Source of the DNA: Hymenobacter frigidus
GTDB taxonomy: Bacteria; Bacteroidota; Bacteroidia; Cytophagales; Hymenobacteraceae
Length of the DNA: 64,000 nt
NCBI RefSeq assembly: GCF_014640435.1
Contig: NZ_BMGY01000011.1
Location: forward strand, 224 to 64,223
Reading direction: 5' to 3'
The position numbers were made by a program, and so were the translations under genes. The notes beneath the pieces were generated by a model. That model worked only from the letters and a program-made list of their open reading frames with translations. It did no database searches and was not told the DNA's origin. Positions 47,155-57,115 of the stretch are shown here, piece by piece (within the stretch, counting starts at the first letter, position 1; each line of letters begins with the position of its first letter).

Positions 47155-48159
47155 ATGCCCGACTACGCACTCTCTTACGTCCTCACTACTTACAACAAGC
47201 TGCCTTACTTGAAGCAGGTGGTGGAGCGGTTGATAGCGGCCCGGCAGTCCGACGAGGAAATTGTAGTGGCTGACGGGGGAAGCAAGGATGGAACGCCGGA
47301 ATATTTGCAAGGTTTATTTGATGCTGGTCTGATTCAGCAATTTGTATCGGAGCGCGACCGAGGTGAGGCCCACGGCTTTAACAAGGCGATGCTACGGGCC
47401 AAGGGCGAAGTATTGAAGCTAGTGACCGACGACGATGCTTTTTGTTATCCGGCCATCCAGGAGGCTAAGGCATTTATGCTGGCCAATCCGGAAGTAGACG
47501 TGTTGGCGGGTAATACCGGGCTGATACACATTGAGCATCTGGATTCTGCCATGCTTTACGACGACGTAGCCGAGAACTACCGCCGCTGGCTTTTGCACCA
47601 GGAAGTTGTCTGGATGATTGGGCTACCGCTCATTATCCGGCGCAGCTCGCTGGCCATTACGGGATTGTTTCACACCGGCGTTGTGCAGGTTGATACAGAA
47701 TTCACCTATCGTATCACCAGCCTGAACGTGAGCTTAGCCTGGAGCACAGCTATGCTTAGCGTACGGATTGAAAATCCGCAGAGTAACTTTCGGGTTATGA
47801 ACCAAGGCAAAGGGGCCGATACCAGCTCCCGGGAGGCTGACCGAATGCGCTATTATTACGATAAGCGCTTTGGCAATGACCTGGGCAGCCTACTGCGGCA
47901 GCGTGTGCCATACATTGAGTGGTTGAAAAAACCTTTACGGCCACTTAAACGAGTGCTTTTTGCGATACTAAAACGTCCTGACTACCAGAGTAATGCTACG
48001 ATGCCTACTGGATACTCGTCCAACTCCGCGCCCCTTAGTGCCAATGCTCAGCTGGCCGCAGCTTTTGTGGTGGCCGACAAATTTATGGCTGAGTATAACC
48101 GTGTACATCCTACCGAATTTCTTTTCAAAAATAATCAATTGACCAAGGCAATGGGCTAG
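47155..48159 (+). CDS. GT2 glycosyltransferase
   Basis: 334 residues. [57 protein letters not shown] and [13 protein letters not shown] (metal site). Typical inverting GT-A fold; acceptor unknown. Confidence 0.82.
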   Translation: MPDYALSYVLTTYNKLPYLKQVVERLIAARQSDEEIVVADGGSKDGTPEYLQGLFDAGLIQQFVSERDRGEAHGFNKAMLRAKGEVLKLVTDDDAFCYPAIQEAKAFMLANPEVDVLAGNTGLIHIEHLDSAMLYDDVAENYRRWLLHQEVVWMIGLPLIIRRSSLAITGLFHTGVVQVDTEFTYRITSLNVSLAWSTAMLSVRIENPQSNFRVMNQGKGADTSSREADRMRYYYDKRFGNDLGSLLRQRVPYIEWLKKPLRPLKRVLFAILKRPDYQSNATMPTGYSSNSAPLSANAQLAAAFVVADKFMAEYNRVHPTEFLFKNNQLTKAMG

Positions 48160-48205
48160 GCTTAGGCTGATGCCCGTCCGCACTTTACCAGCGAAGCAAA
48201 ACGAT

Positions 48206-49330
48206 ATGAAAGTTGCCCTCATTACCGGTATTACGGGTCAGGATGGTGCCTACCTGGCCGAACTCCTACTCGAAAAAGGCTACGAAGTACATGGCTTGAA
48301 ACGCCGTTCCTCGCTTTTCAACACTGACCGCATTGACCACCTGATGGCCGATAAGCACGGCCGCAAAAATCCTCGCCTCACCAATCATTATGGCGATTTG
48401 TCGGATTCAACCAATCTTATTCGCATCATTCAGGAGGTGCAGCCCGACGAGATTTACAACCTTGGGGCTATGTCACATGTGAAGGTGAGCTTTGATGCCC
48501 CTGAATATACGGCTGACGTAGATGGGGTAGGAACGCTGCGCATTCTGGAAGCTGTGCGCTTACTAGGTCTTGCCAAGAAAACCAAAATCTACCAAGCTTC
48601 CACCTCGGAGCTTTATGGCTTGGTGCAGGAAGTACCTCAGAGCGAAACTACGCCTTTTTACCCGCGTTCGCCTTATGCCGTGGCCAAGCTCTACGGCTAT
48701 TGGATTACGGTGAATTACCGCGAGGCCTACGGCATGTTCGCAGTGAACGGCATCCTGTTCAACCACGAAAGCCCTTTGCGCGGCGAAACCTTTGTGACTC
48801 GCAAAATAACGCGGGGAGTAGCCCAGATTGTACTGGGAATGCGCGACGATATTTCGCTCGGCAACCTTGATGCCAAGCGGGACTGGGGCCATGCTAAAGA
48901 CTATGTGGAAGCCATGTGGCGCATTTTGCAGCAAGACGAGCCCGAGGATTTCGTCATCGCTACCGGCATCACTACTACCGTGCGCGACTTTGTGCGCCTA
49001 GCTTTTGCCGAAGTAGGCGTGGAGGTGGCCTTTGAAGGGGAAGGCGTGGGCGAAATTGCCCGCGTAGTAAACTGCTCCATGGGCGAATACCAAGTGGCGA
49101 CCGGTACCATCGTTTGCCGCGTGAACCCAGCCTACTTCCGTCCCACCGAGGTAGAACTACTCATTGGCGACCCGACCAAGTGCAAGGCCAAGCTGGGCTG
49201 GGAACCTAAGTATGACCTGCCCGCCCTGGTGAAGGATATGATGCAGGCTGATGTCGAGTTGTTTAAGCGCGATGCTTATCTAATGAAAGGTGGGCACAAA
49301 GTGAACTGGCAGCATGAGCAGCACCAGTAA
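48206..49330 (+). CDS. gmd: GDP-mannose 4,6-dehydratase
   Basis: 374 residues. It forms GDP-4-keto-6-deoxymannose, the substrate for the fucose synthase at 43110 and probably for the aminotransferase at 44430. NADP site [51 protein letters not shown]; Tyr157/Lys161 in [30 protein letters not shown] is diagnostic of Gmd. Start MKVALITG at 48206. Confidence 0.94.
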   Translation: MKVALITGITGQDGAYLAELLLEKGYEVHGLKRRSSLFNTDRIDHLMADKHGRKNPRLTNHYGDLSDSTNLIRIIQEVQPDEIYNLGAMSHVKVSFDAPEYTADVDGVGTLRILEAVRLLGLAKKTKIYQASTSELYGLVQEVPQSETTPFYPRSPYAVAKLYGYWITVNYREAYGMFAVNGILFNHESPLRGETFVTRKITRGVAQIVLGMRDDISLGNLDAKRDWGHAKDYVEAMWRILQQDEPEDFVIATGITTTVRDFVRLAFAEVGVEVAFEGEGVGEIARVVNCSMGEYQVATGTIVCRVNPAYFRPTEVELLIGDPTKCKAKLGWEPKYDLPALVKDMMQADVELFKRDAYLMKGGHKVNWQHEQHQ

Positions 49331-49356
49331 GCTACTAGGGTTCATACCAAGAGGGC

Positions 49357-50754
49357 GTGATTAAGCGGGCTCAGAATGTGGTGCGCCGCAACGTGCAGGC
49401 GTTGCGGCAGCAAGGTTCCTTTGCGCAAAACTTCGCCGTTACGTTTTCGGGAACAGCGGCCGTGGCCGTTATTGGCTTTGCGGTCACCCCTATTATGTCG
49501 CGGCTATACGCTCCGGCAGCTTATGGCTTGTTTGCGGTATTCAATACCATGGTCGGCAACATCGCGCTGCTGTCCACGCTGGCTTACCCGTCGGCGTTTC
49601 TGCTGCCGCGGCTACGCAAGCGGTTCTATGCCCTCGTGCAGCTAAGCATGGTGCTGGCCATCGGGATGCTGCTGGTAATGCTGCTGCTGGTGTTTCTGTT
49701 CAAGCAACCACTGCTGCGGCTGCTCAGCGCAGAGGCCTTGGGCAATTGGGTGTACATGGTGCCGGTCAGCGTGTTTTTATTTAACATGATGATGCTCATG
49801 AACTCTTGGTACCTGCGAACCAAGGATTTTGGTAAGCGCGCCGGCATCGATGTGGGCACTTCACTGGCTGGCCGCGCCCTCACCTTGGGGGCGGGGGTGG
49901 TGCTGCACGGTAGCCCGACGGGTCTGCTGCTGGGCGACTTGTTTAGTAAGCTAACTGGGGCGGGTACGATGCTATTCAGTGGTATTCACCGGCAGGTGGG
50001 GGAGGTGTGGCGCTCGTTTTCCTGGGTGCGCATCCGGGCAGTAGCGTACGAATACCGGGAGTACCCGTTTTTTGTGATGCCCACCGGCTACCTCAACACG
50101 CTGGCTTCCCAGCTTCCCGTCTTCTTTCTCACCAGCTCGTTTGGAACTACCGCGGTTGGGCTATACGCCTTTTCGACCAGCCTGCTGGAATTGCCTATCG
50201 GCTTGATTGGTAATGCTATTGCTCCGGTTTTTTTGCAGAAGGCCACTGAAATATATGAGCAGGAGCCCGAGCGACTAAAGCAGCTATGCCTGGGCCTCTA
50301 CAACAAGCTGTTTTACCTGGGCTTACTTCCATTCGGAATCATTACCGTATATGGCGACTGGATTTTCAAGTTTGCTTTTGGCGCCCGCTGGGAGCAGGCC
50401 GGCGTGTTCACTGCCTATTTGGGCTACTACTACATTTTTAAGCTGGCTTCTTATGCCACCAGTCCCATCTATGCGGTATTTCGGAAGCAGCGCACCGTGC
50501 TGCTGGGCACCGCGCTGCTGGTGCTGTGCCGGGCGGCCAGCCTGACGCTGGGCACCTACACGCACGACCTGAACCTGGGGATGCTGCTGTTTGGGGTGAG
50601 TAGCCTGGTTGTTACTTTCCTTATAGATATGCATATCCTGCACTTGCTCAAGCTGCCGGTGTTGCGCGTGGCTATCCGCAGCATTCTGCTCGTGCTGGTT
50701 ACGCTGGCTGTGCTGAAAGGACTACGCATCGGACTGGTGCACTTTTTCGGCTAA
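49357..50754 (+). CDS. wzx: Wzx-type polysaccharide flippase
   Basis: 465 residues, GTG start (MIKRAQNVVRRNVQALRQQG). Twelve or more membrane helices with the MATE/MVF-like pattern of Wzx: NFAVTFSGTAAVAVIGFAV, ITPIMSRLYAPAAYGLFAVF near the start. It would move the lipid-linked repeat unit across the inner membrane. A matching Wzy polymerase is not obvious; the membrane proteins at 31465 and 58226 are candidates. Confidence 0.8.
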   Translation: MIKRAQNVVRRNVQALRQQGSFAQNFAVTFSGTAAVAVIGFAVTPIMSRLYAPAAYGLFAVFNTMVGNIALLSTLAYPSAFLLPRLRKRFYALVQLSMVLAIGMLLVMLLLVFLFKQPLLRLLSAEALGNWVYMVPVSVFLFNMMMLMNSWYLRTKDFGKRAGIDVGTSLAGRALTLGAGVVLHGSPTGLLLGDLFSKLTGAGTMLFSGIHRQVGEVWRSFSWVRIRAVAYEYREYPFFVMPTGYLNTLASQLPVFFLTSSFGTTAVGLYAFSTSLLELPIGLIGNAIAPVFLQKATEIYEQEPERLKQLCLGLYNKLFYLGLLPFGIITVYGDWIFKFAFGARWEQAGVFTAYLGYYYIFKLASYATSPIYAVFRKQRTVLLGTALLVLCRAASLTLGTYTHDLNLGMLLFGVSSLVVTFLIDMHILHLLKLPVLRVAIRSILLVLVTLAVLKGLRIGLVHFFG

Positions 50755-50796
50755 AGCAATTTCAGGGCCTCTTCTTTACTTGACTGATAAGCAACT

Positions 50797-51705
50797 GTGA
50801 ACACCCCTTTTTTCTCCATCGTTATTCCCACCTACAACCGGGCTGACCTTATTGGTCTGACACTGGACTCGGTGCTGGCCCAGACGTTTGCTGAGTTTGA
50901 GATTTTGGTAGTGGACGACGGCAGCACCGACCACACGGCCGCCGTAGTGCGCGCTTACACCGATTCGCGTTTGCAGTACCTGCCCAAGGTCAACGAGGAG
51001 CGTGGGGTGGCCCGCAACTACGGTTTGGCGCGGGCTACCAGTGAGTATGTGCTGTTTTTGGACTCCGACGACTTGTTTCATCCTGGTCATCTTGCTGCCT
51101 TGCACGCCGCCATTCGGGCTCAGAATCCGCGCCCCAACTTCATTGCCACCAAGTACGATTTCGCCCGTGACGGGGAACATCGGCCCAGCGGTTTGCACCC
51201 GCTGCCAGCAGGGCCGCTGGGGTTTGAAACTTTTTTGCAGGGCAATGTGCTAGCGTGCAACGTATGCGTGCGGCGGGAAAACCCCGCCCTGCACCCGTTT
51301 GAGGAGGACCGCCGGTATGCGGCTGTGGAAGACTGGATGTTCATGCTTCAGAACACCCAGCGCGATGCCGTGCAACTGGTTGACGCGCTGACGCTGACCA
51401 TGAACGACCACGACCAGCGGTCGATGCGGGCCGATAACCAAGGGCTTATCCGTCGGCTCGACCTTGCCGCCGGCTGGATGCAGCAGCACCTGACCCTGAC
51501 CCCGGACCAGCGCCGCCGCCTGCTGGGGCGATTACACTACCTGTGTGCCATTCATGCCCACATAGATGGCCACCGCCGCCAAGCCCTCGCGTATGCCCGG
51601 CAGGCTGCCCCCGGCCTGCCGTTACAGCAGGCTGCCGGGCTGCTGTTGCGCTGCCTGAGCAGCCCTTCATCAATCCAATGGTTGAAGGGCCGGCTTGGAC
51701 GCTAA
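50797..51705 (+). CDS. GT2 glycosyltransferase
   Basis: 302 residues from a GTG (MNTPFFSIVIPTYNRADLIG). EILVVDDGSTDHTAAVV and YVLFLDSDDLFHPGHLAA complete the GT-A active site. The last 60 residues are Arg/Ala/Leu-rich helices. Confidence 0.82.
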   Translation: MNTPFFSIVIPTYNRADLIGLTLDSVLAQTFAEFEILVVDDGSTDHTAAVVRAYTDSRLQYLPKVNEERGVARNYGLARATSEYVLFLDSDDLFHPGHLAALHAAIRAQNPRPNFIATKYDFARDGEHRPSGLHPLPAGPLGFETFLQGNVLACNVCVRRENPALHPFEEDRRYAAVEDWMFMLQNTQRDAVQLVDALTLTMNDHDQRSMRADNQGLIRRLDLAAGWMQQHLTLTPDQRRRLLGRLHYLCAIHAHIDGHRRQALAYARQAAPGLPLQQAAGLLLRCLSSPSSIQWLKGRLGR

Positions 51706-51738
51706 CCCTTCACTCCGCCTATTTCGTACCAAGCTGCG

Positions 51739-52926
51739 ATGCGAATACTTTTTCTGGGTTATTGGGGATTTGAAGACCCTTTGACGACTGCGACCGTGTT
51801 GCCGCACCTGCGCCTGCTTCAGGACCGAGCCGATGTTGAGGCCATTCAGCTCGTGACGATAGAGCGGGAAGAATCAGCGCTTAGGCCGCCCGCGCTCAAA
51901 TTGTCTTTCACGACCAATAAAATCACGTTTGCGCCCTTGCTTTCTCCGCCCGGGGGGAATGTGCTAATAAATAAAACAGCGGATTTTTTGCGTTTTCCAC
52001 GGGTTTTGGCTGCACAGGCAAAAGCGTTTGGAGCTGACTTTATCTTGGCGCGCGGTGCTCCGGCCGGTTCGCTGGCCTACTTAGTATGGCAGCGCATAGG
52101 CATTCCGTTCTACGTTGAATCTTTTGAGCCTCACGCCGAGTACATGCGCCAAGTGGGGGTCTGGTCACGATTCGACCCGCGCTACTTATTTCAGCAATAT
52201 TGGGAAAACCGGCAGAAGCGGCATGCCCAGGCCTTGCTGCCCGTAGCCGAGAACTACCGTCAGCAGCTTTTGCGGGAAGGGGTATCACCCAAGCGGGTAA
52301 TCACCGTGCCTTGTTCGGTAAATCTCGTCGACTTTGCTTTTGACCCCAAGGAGCGTGGGCAGACGCGCGCGCGCCTGGGATTTGCGCCCGACGCGTTGGT
52401 AGGCGTATACGCAGGTAAATTCGGAGGAATTTACTACGACGACGAAGCATTTGTCTTGTTCCGGAAAACGGCCGATTTTTTTGGCCCGTCTTTTCGGCTG
52501 TTGGTTCTGAGTCCGCAGCCGGCCGCCGAAATTTTGCTTAAATTAGCGGCTGTCGGTATCGAACCGGCGCAGGTAAAGGTTGTATTTGCGCCCTTCTCTG
52601 AAGTACCTAGGTACTTGTCTGCCGCTGACTTTGGCTTCGGCTTGCACCGACCAACGCCTTACGTTTCGCCTATTAAGGTAGGCGAATACTGGGCCAATGG
52701 CTTGCCCGTGCTACTTACCGCAGGAGTCGGCGACGATTCCGCCATCATTGAGCGCGAAGGTGGCGGCGCAGTATTTAACTTGGAGCAGCCCGGTAGTGTG
52801 CCAATAGCCCTGTTAACCCTTCAGGCGCTATTGGAAGCCTCAGATTGCCGTGCTAATACGTATCAACTGGCCGTCCGATACCGTTCAATAGAGCGTGCCC
52901 GGGAGGCCTATGCTGCTTTATTTTAG
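51739..52926 (+). CDS. GT-B glycosyltransferase, tandem copy 1
   Basis: 395 residues. MRILFLGYWGFEDPLTTATV at the start; VGVYAGKFGGIYYDDEAF and KVGEYWANGLPVLLTAGVGD in the donor domain. About half of positions match the next gene over the full length, so the two arose by duplication. Acceptor unknown. Confidence 0.78.
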   Translation: MRILFLGYWGFEDPLTTATVLPHLRLLQDRADVEAIQLVTIEREESALRPPALKLSFTTNKITFAPLLSPPGGNVLINKTADFLRFPRVLAAQAKAFGADFILARGAPAGSLAYLVWQRIGIPFYVESFEPHAEYMRQVGVWSRFDPRYLFQQYWENRQKRHAQALLPVAENYRQQLLREGVSPKRVITVPCSVNLVDFAFDPKERGQTRARLGFAPDALVGVYAGKFGGIYYDDEAFVLFRKTADFFGPSFRLLVLSPQPAAEILLKLAAVGIEPAQVKVVFAPFSEVPRYLSAADFGFGLHRPTPYVSPIKVGEYWANGLPVLLTAGVGDDSAIIEREGGGAVFNLEQPGSVPIALLTLQALLEASDCRANTYQLAVRYRSIERAREAYAALF

Positions 52927-52971
52927 CTTTTAAGCGACAACAGCCAGGTACAGCTGTCCTACTCTCGTTTC

Positions 52972-54192
52972 ATGCGTATTCTATTTCTGAGCTATTGGGG
53001 GCTGAACGATGGCCTGACTACCTCCACGGTTTTTCCACACCTGCAACTACTACAGGACCGCCCTGATGTGACGGCCGTGCGCTTGGTCACTATCGAGCGC
53101 GGTTCGGATGCCCAAGCGGCACTGGTGTTTGAACCGGGATTTGCTGCGGGCAAGATTTCATTTGAGCCCTTGCGCTCCCGGCCCAGCGGCAATGTTATTC
53201 TCAATAAAATTGAGGATTTCACCCGTTTCCCAAAGGAGCTGATTCGGCAGATTGCCGAGTTTAAACCCGATTTTATGATTGCGCGGGGCGCGCCGGCCGG
53301 GGCGCTGGCCTATCTGGTGTGGCAGAAAATCAAGCTGCCGTTCTACGTCGAGTCCTTCGAGCCGCACGCTGACTACATGCGCGAGTCGGGCGTTTGGCGA
53401 GCCTACGATCCCCGCTACCTCTTTCAGCGGCACTGGGAGAAGCGCCAGAAGCAGTTGGCCTTGGGCTTGATGCCGGTAGCCGAAAACTACCGCCAACAGC
53501 TTATTAGTGAGGGGGTGCTTGCCGACCGCATCGTGACAGTACCGTGCTCGGTCGATGCAATGGCCTTTGCCTATGATGCCACTGCGGGCCAGCGGGTACG
53601 CCAGCGCCTGGGCTACACGGCCCCGGCCCCGGTAGTGGGTATTTACGTGGGGAAGTTTGGCGATATCTACTATGATGAGGAGGCCTTTGAGCTGTTCCAG
53701 GCGGCGGCCAATCATTTCGGTCCCGAATTCCGCCTGATAATTCTCACCCCCAACCCCGAGGCCGAGGTGCGCCGTAAGCTGGAAGCCGTCGGCCTTGGGC
53801 CCGACCGCGCTTTTGTGACCAAAGCCCCACACGCCGAAGTGCCCAATTACTTGTCGGCGGCCGACTTTGCGTTTTCGCCCATCCGCCCCGCGCCCTGTCG
53901 GCGGTTTTGTTCGGCCATCAAAATTGGCGAGTACTGGGCCAGCGGTTTACCCGTTTTGGTTACGCCGGGGGTGGGGGATGACTCCGCCATTGTAGAAGCC
54001 GAAGCGGGCGGTGCGGTATTTGACTTGACTGAGCCGGGTAGCGTGCCGGCGGCTCTAGCCCGGCTGGCCGCACTGATGCGCATGCCCGGGCATCGGGCCC
54101 GCATCCACGAGTTGGCCGTGCGCTACCGTAGTCTCAACCGGGCCCGCGAAGCGTACCAAGCATTGCTACCGGGGGCAGCCACCGCGCAATAA
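52972..54192 (+). CDS. GT-B glycosyltransferase, tandem copy 2
   Basis: 406 residues, paralog of the preceding gene: MRILFLSYWGLNDGLTTSTV, VVGIYVGKFGDIYYDEEAF, KIGEYWASGLPVLVTPGVGD. An insertion (PIRPAPCRRFCSAIKIGEYW region) and a longer tail distinguish it. The diverged N-terminal halves suggest different acceptors. Confidence 0.78.
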   Translation: MRILFLSYWGLNDGLTTSTVFPHLQLLQDRPDVTAVRLVTIERGSDAQAALVFEPGFAAGKISFEPLRSRPSGNVILNKIEDFTRFPKELIRQIAEFKPDFMIARGAPAGALAYLVWQKIKLPFYVESFEPHADYMRESGVWRAYDPRYLFQRHWEKRQKQLALGLMPVAENYRQQLISEGVLADRIVTVPCSVDAMAFAYDATAGQRVRQRLGYTAPAPVVGIYVGKFGDIYYDEEAFELFQAAANHFGPEFRLIILTPNPEAEVRRKLEAVGLGPDRAFVTKAPHAEVPNYLSAADFAFSPIRPAPCRRFCSAIKIGEYWASGLPVLVTPGVGDDSAIVEAEAGGAVFDLTEPGSVPAALARLAALMRMPGHRARIHELAVRYRSLNRAREAYQALLPGAATAQ

Positions 54193-54251
54193 GGCGTTTT
54201 TGCCTAAATTTAGCTGCGTTCCGGCACTTTTGCCGCTCTTAGTCCTGCCTT

Positions 54252-55199
54252 GTGTCCAGTACTCGTCCGCTTCTTTCTGTTGTCAGTCCGGTTTATCGGG
54301 CGGAGGCCCTTGTGGAAGAACTGGTGCGGCGTATCCGGGCCAGTGTTGAGCCCCTCACGCAGAATTATGAAATCGTGCTGGTCGATGACCGTAGTCCCGA
54401 TGATTCATGGGATATTATTAAACAACTGGCGGTCAGCGACTCGCGCATTCAGGGCATCCGTCTTAGCCGCAATTTCGGCCAGCACCAAGCTATTACTGCT
54501 GGGCTTGACTGTAGCCAAGGAGAATGGGTGGTAGTGCTGGACTGTGACTTGCAGGACCAGCCCGAGGAGATTCCCGCGCTTCTGGCTCGGGCGCAACTGG
54601 GCTACGACCTAGTACTGGCCCGCCGCACCAACCGGCAGGATTCGTGGAGTCAAAAAATACTCTCACGCCTGTTTTACCAGGTGCTGACTTTTCTGACCGA
54701 TACGCCGCAGGACGCGGCGGTGGCCAACTTCGGGATTTACCACCGGCGGGTAATTACCGCTGTGCTGACTATGCGCGAGAATATTCGCTACTTCCCCACC
54801 ATGGTGCGCTGGGTGGGCTTTCGCAGGGCGTATCTTGACGTAGCGCACGCTGAGCGCGCCATCGGTTTGAGCAGCTATGGTTTGGGACAGCGGCTGCGAT
54901 TGGCCCTGGATATTTTGCTTGCTAATTCTGACAAACCCCTGCGTTTAACCATAAAATCCGGCTTGTTATTGGCGGGGGGAGCCTTTTTATTCGTGCCTGT
55001 GACCTTATTCCGGTATTGGGTGGGGCAAATTTCCCAACCCGGCTACGCCAGCCTGATAATTTCTATCTGGTTTTTTTCGGGGCTGCTGCTCTCGGTGCTC
55101 GGCATGGTGGGGCTTTATATCGGCAAAACATTTGAACAGGTGAAAAACCGCCCGATTTACATCGTGGACGAGGCTACTGATAATGCTTACCTTCTATGA
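54252..55199 (+). CDS. GT2 glycosyltransferase, GtrB/DPM1-like with TM tail
   Basis: 315 residues from a GTG. LSVVSPVYRAEALVEELV, EIVLVDDRSPDDSW, VVLDCDLQDQPEEIPALL, and two C-terminal helices (KSGLLLAGGAFLFVPVTLF and the region before GLYIGKTFEQVKNRPIYI). Same architecture as the protein at 30472. Ends with ATGA overlap to the next gene. Confidence 0.82.
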   Translation: MSSTRPLLSVVSPVYRAEALVEELVRRIRASVEPLTQNYEIVLVDDRSPDDSWDIIKQLAVSDSRIQGIRLSRNFGQHQAITAGLDCSQGEWVVVLDCDLQDQPEEIPALLARAQLGYDLVLARRTNRQDSWSQKILSRLFYQVLTFLTDTPQDAAVANFGIYHRRVITAVLTMRENIRYFPTMVRWVGFRRAYLDVAHAERAIGLSSYGLGQRLRLALDILLANSDKPLRLTIKSGLLLAGGAFLFVPVTLFRYWVGQISQPGYASLIISIWFFSGLLLSVLGMVGLYIGKTFEQVKNRPIYIVDEATDNAYLL

Positions 55200-55924
55200 A
55201 GCTGGGAGCGGAGGTGCAGTTGTTGGCTTGGGACAGCGAATGGCTGGGATTTCCGGTGGCACGATTAGTAGTCGGGGCCGACGGTTCGGCCACGGCGGTG
55301 TCTACGACTATGGCGCAGTGTCGAGCGTCCGGCATCAAGTTGCTGTATTTGCTGGTGAACCCAGCCTGCACTGCCGCTTCAGCGGCAGTGCAGGCTGCTG
55401 GGGGATGGCTCGCTGATGTTCGGCTGACCTACCGACTATTGCTCGCTAGCGGCATTTCGCTGGCACCGTTGCCGCTTGGCATTGCCTTGGCAATGGCTAC
55501 GGAGTTCACTCCCTCGCTCGAAGAACTCGCGTGGCGGAGCGGAGAATATTCTCGTTTTCGGCGCGACGCTCGAATTGGCGACATGGCATTCCGGGCGCTT
55601 TATACCCGCTGGCTGCACCAAGTGCTGGCGGATGGCTTGGTGTGTGTGGCCACCACGGAAAACGAGAAAGTGGCGGGTATGCTGGCCTTTGAAGCGCGCG
55701 ACCACGAGACGGCCAGCATTGCGTTGCTGGCGGTGGCTCCCACGGCCCGGCGCCGGCATGTGGGGCAATGCTTAGTGCAGATGGCCCAGCAGCAAGCCCG
55801 GCATCAGGGGTGCACCGAGCTGCGCGTGGTGACGCAGGGAGTCAACCAACCGGCCCGGCAGTTTTACGAGCAGTGCGGATTTAAATTGCTGCGCACCGAA
55901 CATTACTACCACCTGTGGCTGTGA
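55196..55924 (+). CDS. WecD-like GNAT sugar N-acetyltransferase
   Basis: 242 residues, translationally coupled to the previous gene (ATGA). N-terminus LLAWDSEWLGFPVARL resembles the WecD start; FRALYTRWLHQVLADGLV and the acetyl-CoA site VAPTARRRHVGQCLVQMAQQ follow. WecD acetylates dTDP-4-amino-4,6-dideoxygalactose, and the next gene makes exactly that amino sugar, so the pair is functionally consistent. Confidence 0.78.
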   Translation: MKLGAEVQLLAWDSEWLGFPVARLVVGADGSATAVSTTMAQCRASGIKLLYLLVNPACTAASAAVQAAGGWLADVRLTYRLLLASGISLAPLPLGIALAMATEFTPSLEELAWRSGEYSRFRRDARIGDMAFRALYTRWLHQVLADGLVCVATTENEKVAGMLAFEARDHETASIALLAVAPTARRRHVGQCLVQMAQQQARHQGCTELRVVTQGVNQPARQFYEQCGFKLLRTEHYYHLWL

Positions 55925-55953
55925 TGAGCGTGGACAGCCCACTGGCCGGCGCG

Positions 55954-55961
55954 TAGCTTTG
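55954..55961 (+). promoter_or_regulatory. -7 box just before WecE-like gene
   Basis: TAGCTTTG fits TAnnTTTG and ends 7 bases before the ATG at 55969, implying a leaderless or nearly leaderless transcript if used. Confidence 0.45.
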
Positions 55962-55968
55962 TCCTGCC

Positions 55969-57105
55969 ATGCACATTCCGATTCCCTTCAACAAGCCGTA
56001 TTTTTCGGGCGACGAGGCACGTTACATCGAGCAAGCGGTGCGTTCCGGTAAAATCAGCGGCGATGGAATGTTTACGGAGCGAGTGCATCGGTTTTTCGAG
56101 CAGGAGCGGGGTTTTCAAAAAGTGCTGCTTACTACCTCCTGCACCGATGCGCTGGAAATGGCAGCCTTGCTGCTCGCCATCGAGCCGGGCGATGAGGTCA
56201 TCATACCGTCGTTCACGTTCGTGAGTGCGGCTAATGCATTCGTATTGCGCGGGGCGCACATCGTATTTGCCGACAGCACGGCGCTCAATCCTAATCTCGA
56301 TACCAGCACCCTCGAAAACTTGGTAACGCCCCGCACGCGCGCTATCGTACCGGTGCACTATGCGGGCATTGCCTGCGAGATGACCACCATTTTGGCCGTG
56401 GCCGACCGGCACAGCCTGGCCGTGGTGGAAGATGCGGCTCACGCCATTGACAGCTACTACCGGGGGCAGCCCCTGGGCACGCTGGGCACACTGGGTGCTT
56501 TCTCGTTTCACGAAACCAAGAATATAATCTCGGGCGAGGGCGGCATGCTGGCCATCAACGAGACTCGGTTGGGGGCGCGAGCCGAAATTATTCGTGAGAA
56601 AGGGACCACCCGCTCGGCATTCTATCGGGGAGAAGTAGATAAGTACGGTTGGGTGGATATAGGCTCTTCGTTCCTGCCTTCGGACATTATTGCTGCGTAT
56701 TTGTGGGCGCAAATTGAGCACTTAGCCGATATTCAAGGCCAGCGCCGGGCTATTTGGCAGCGCTACTACGCGGCGCTACAGCCGTTGCTGAGCCAGGGAA
56801 TTGGTCTGCCCGTGCTGCCCGACTACGCTACTAACAATGGTCATCTGTTTTACCTCATATGCCGCAGCCTAGCTGAGCGCACAGCCCTCATTGCGCATCT
56901 CAAAGGGCGCGGCATATGGGCGGTATTTCACTACCAGCCCCTGCACAGCAGCGCCTACTACGCGGCTCAGCATGACGGCCGGTCCCTGCCTTGGGCCACC
57001 CATTACGCCAATTGTCTCGTACGCCTGCCACTATTCTACGAGTTGATTGAACCCGACCAGCGCCGTATTACTGATGCCGTGCTGGACTTCTTTCACATGT
57101 ATTAA
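55969..57105 (+). CDS. dTDP-4-amino-4,6-dideoxygalactose transaminase (WecE/RffA-like)
   Basis: 378 residues. IPIPFNKPYFSGDEARYIEQ, TTSCTDALEMAALLL and PSFTFVSAANAFVLRGA follow the WecE pattern closely; PLP Lys184 lies in FSFHETKNIISGEGG. It transfers an amino group from glutamate to C4 of dTDP-4-keto-6-deoxyglucose. With the WecD-like gene upstream it would give dTDP-Fuc4NAc. The dTDP-glucose 4,6-dehydratase must be elsewhere. Confidence 0.87.
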   Translation: MHIPIPFNKPYFSGDEARYIEQAVRSGKISGDGMFTERVHRFFEQERGFQKVLLTTSCTDALEMAALLLAIEPGDEVIIPSFTFVSAANAFVLRGAHIVFADSTALNPNLDTSTLENLVTPRTRAIVPVHYAGIACEMTTILAVADRHSLAVVEDAAHAIDSYYRGQPLGTLGTLGAFSFHETKNIISGEGGMLAINETRLGARAEIIREKGTTRSAFYRGEVDKYGWVDIGSSFLPSDIIAAYLWAQIEHLADIQGQRRAIWQRYYAALQPLLSQGIGLPVLPDYATNNGHLFYLICRSLAERTALIAHLKGRGIWAVFHYQPLHSSAYYAAQHDGRSLPWATHYANCLVRLPLFYELIEPDQRRITDAVLDFFHMY

Positions 57106-57115
57106 TCTCCTTTCC

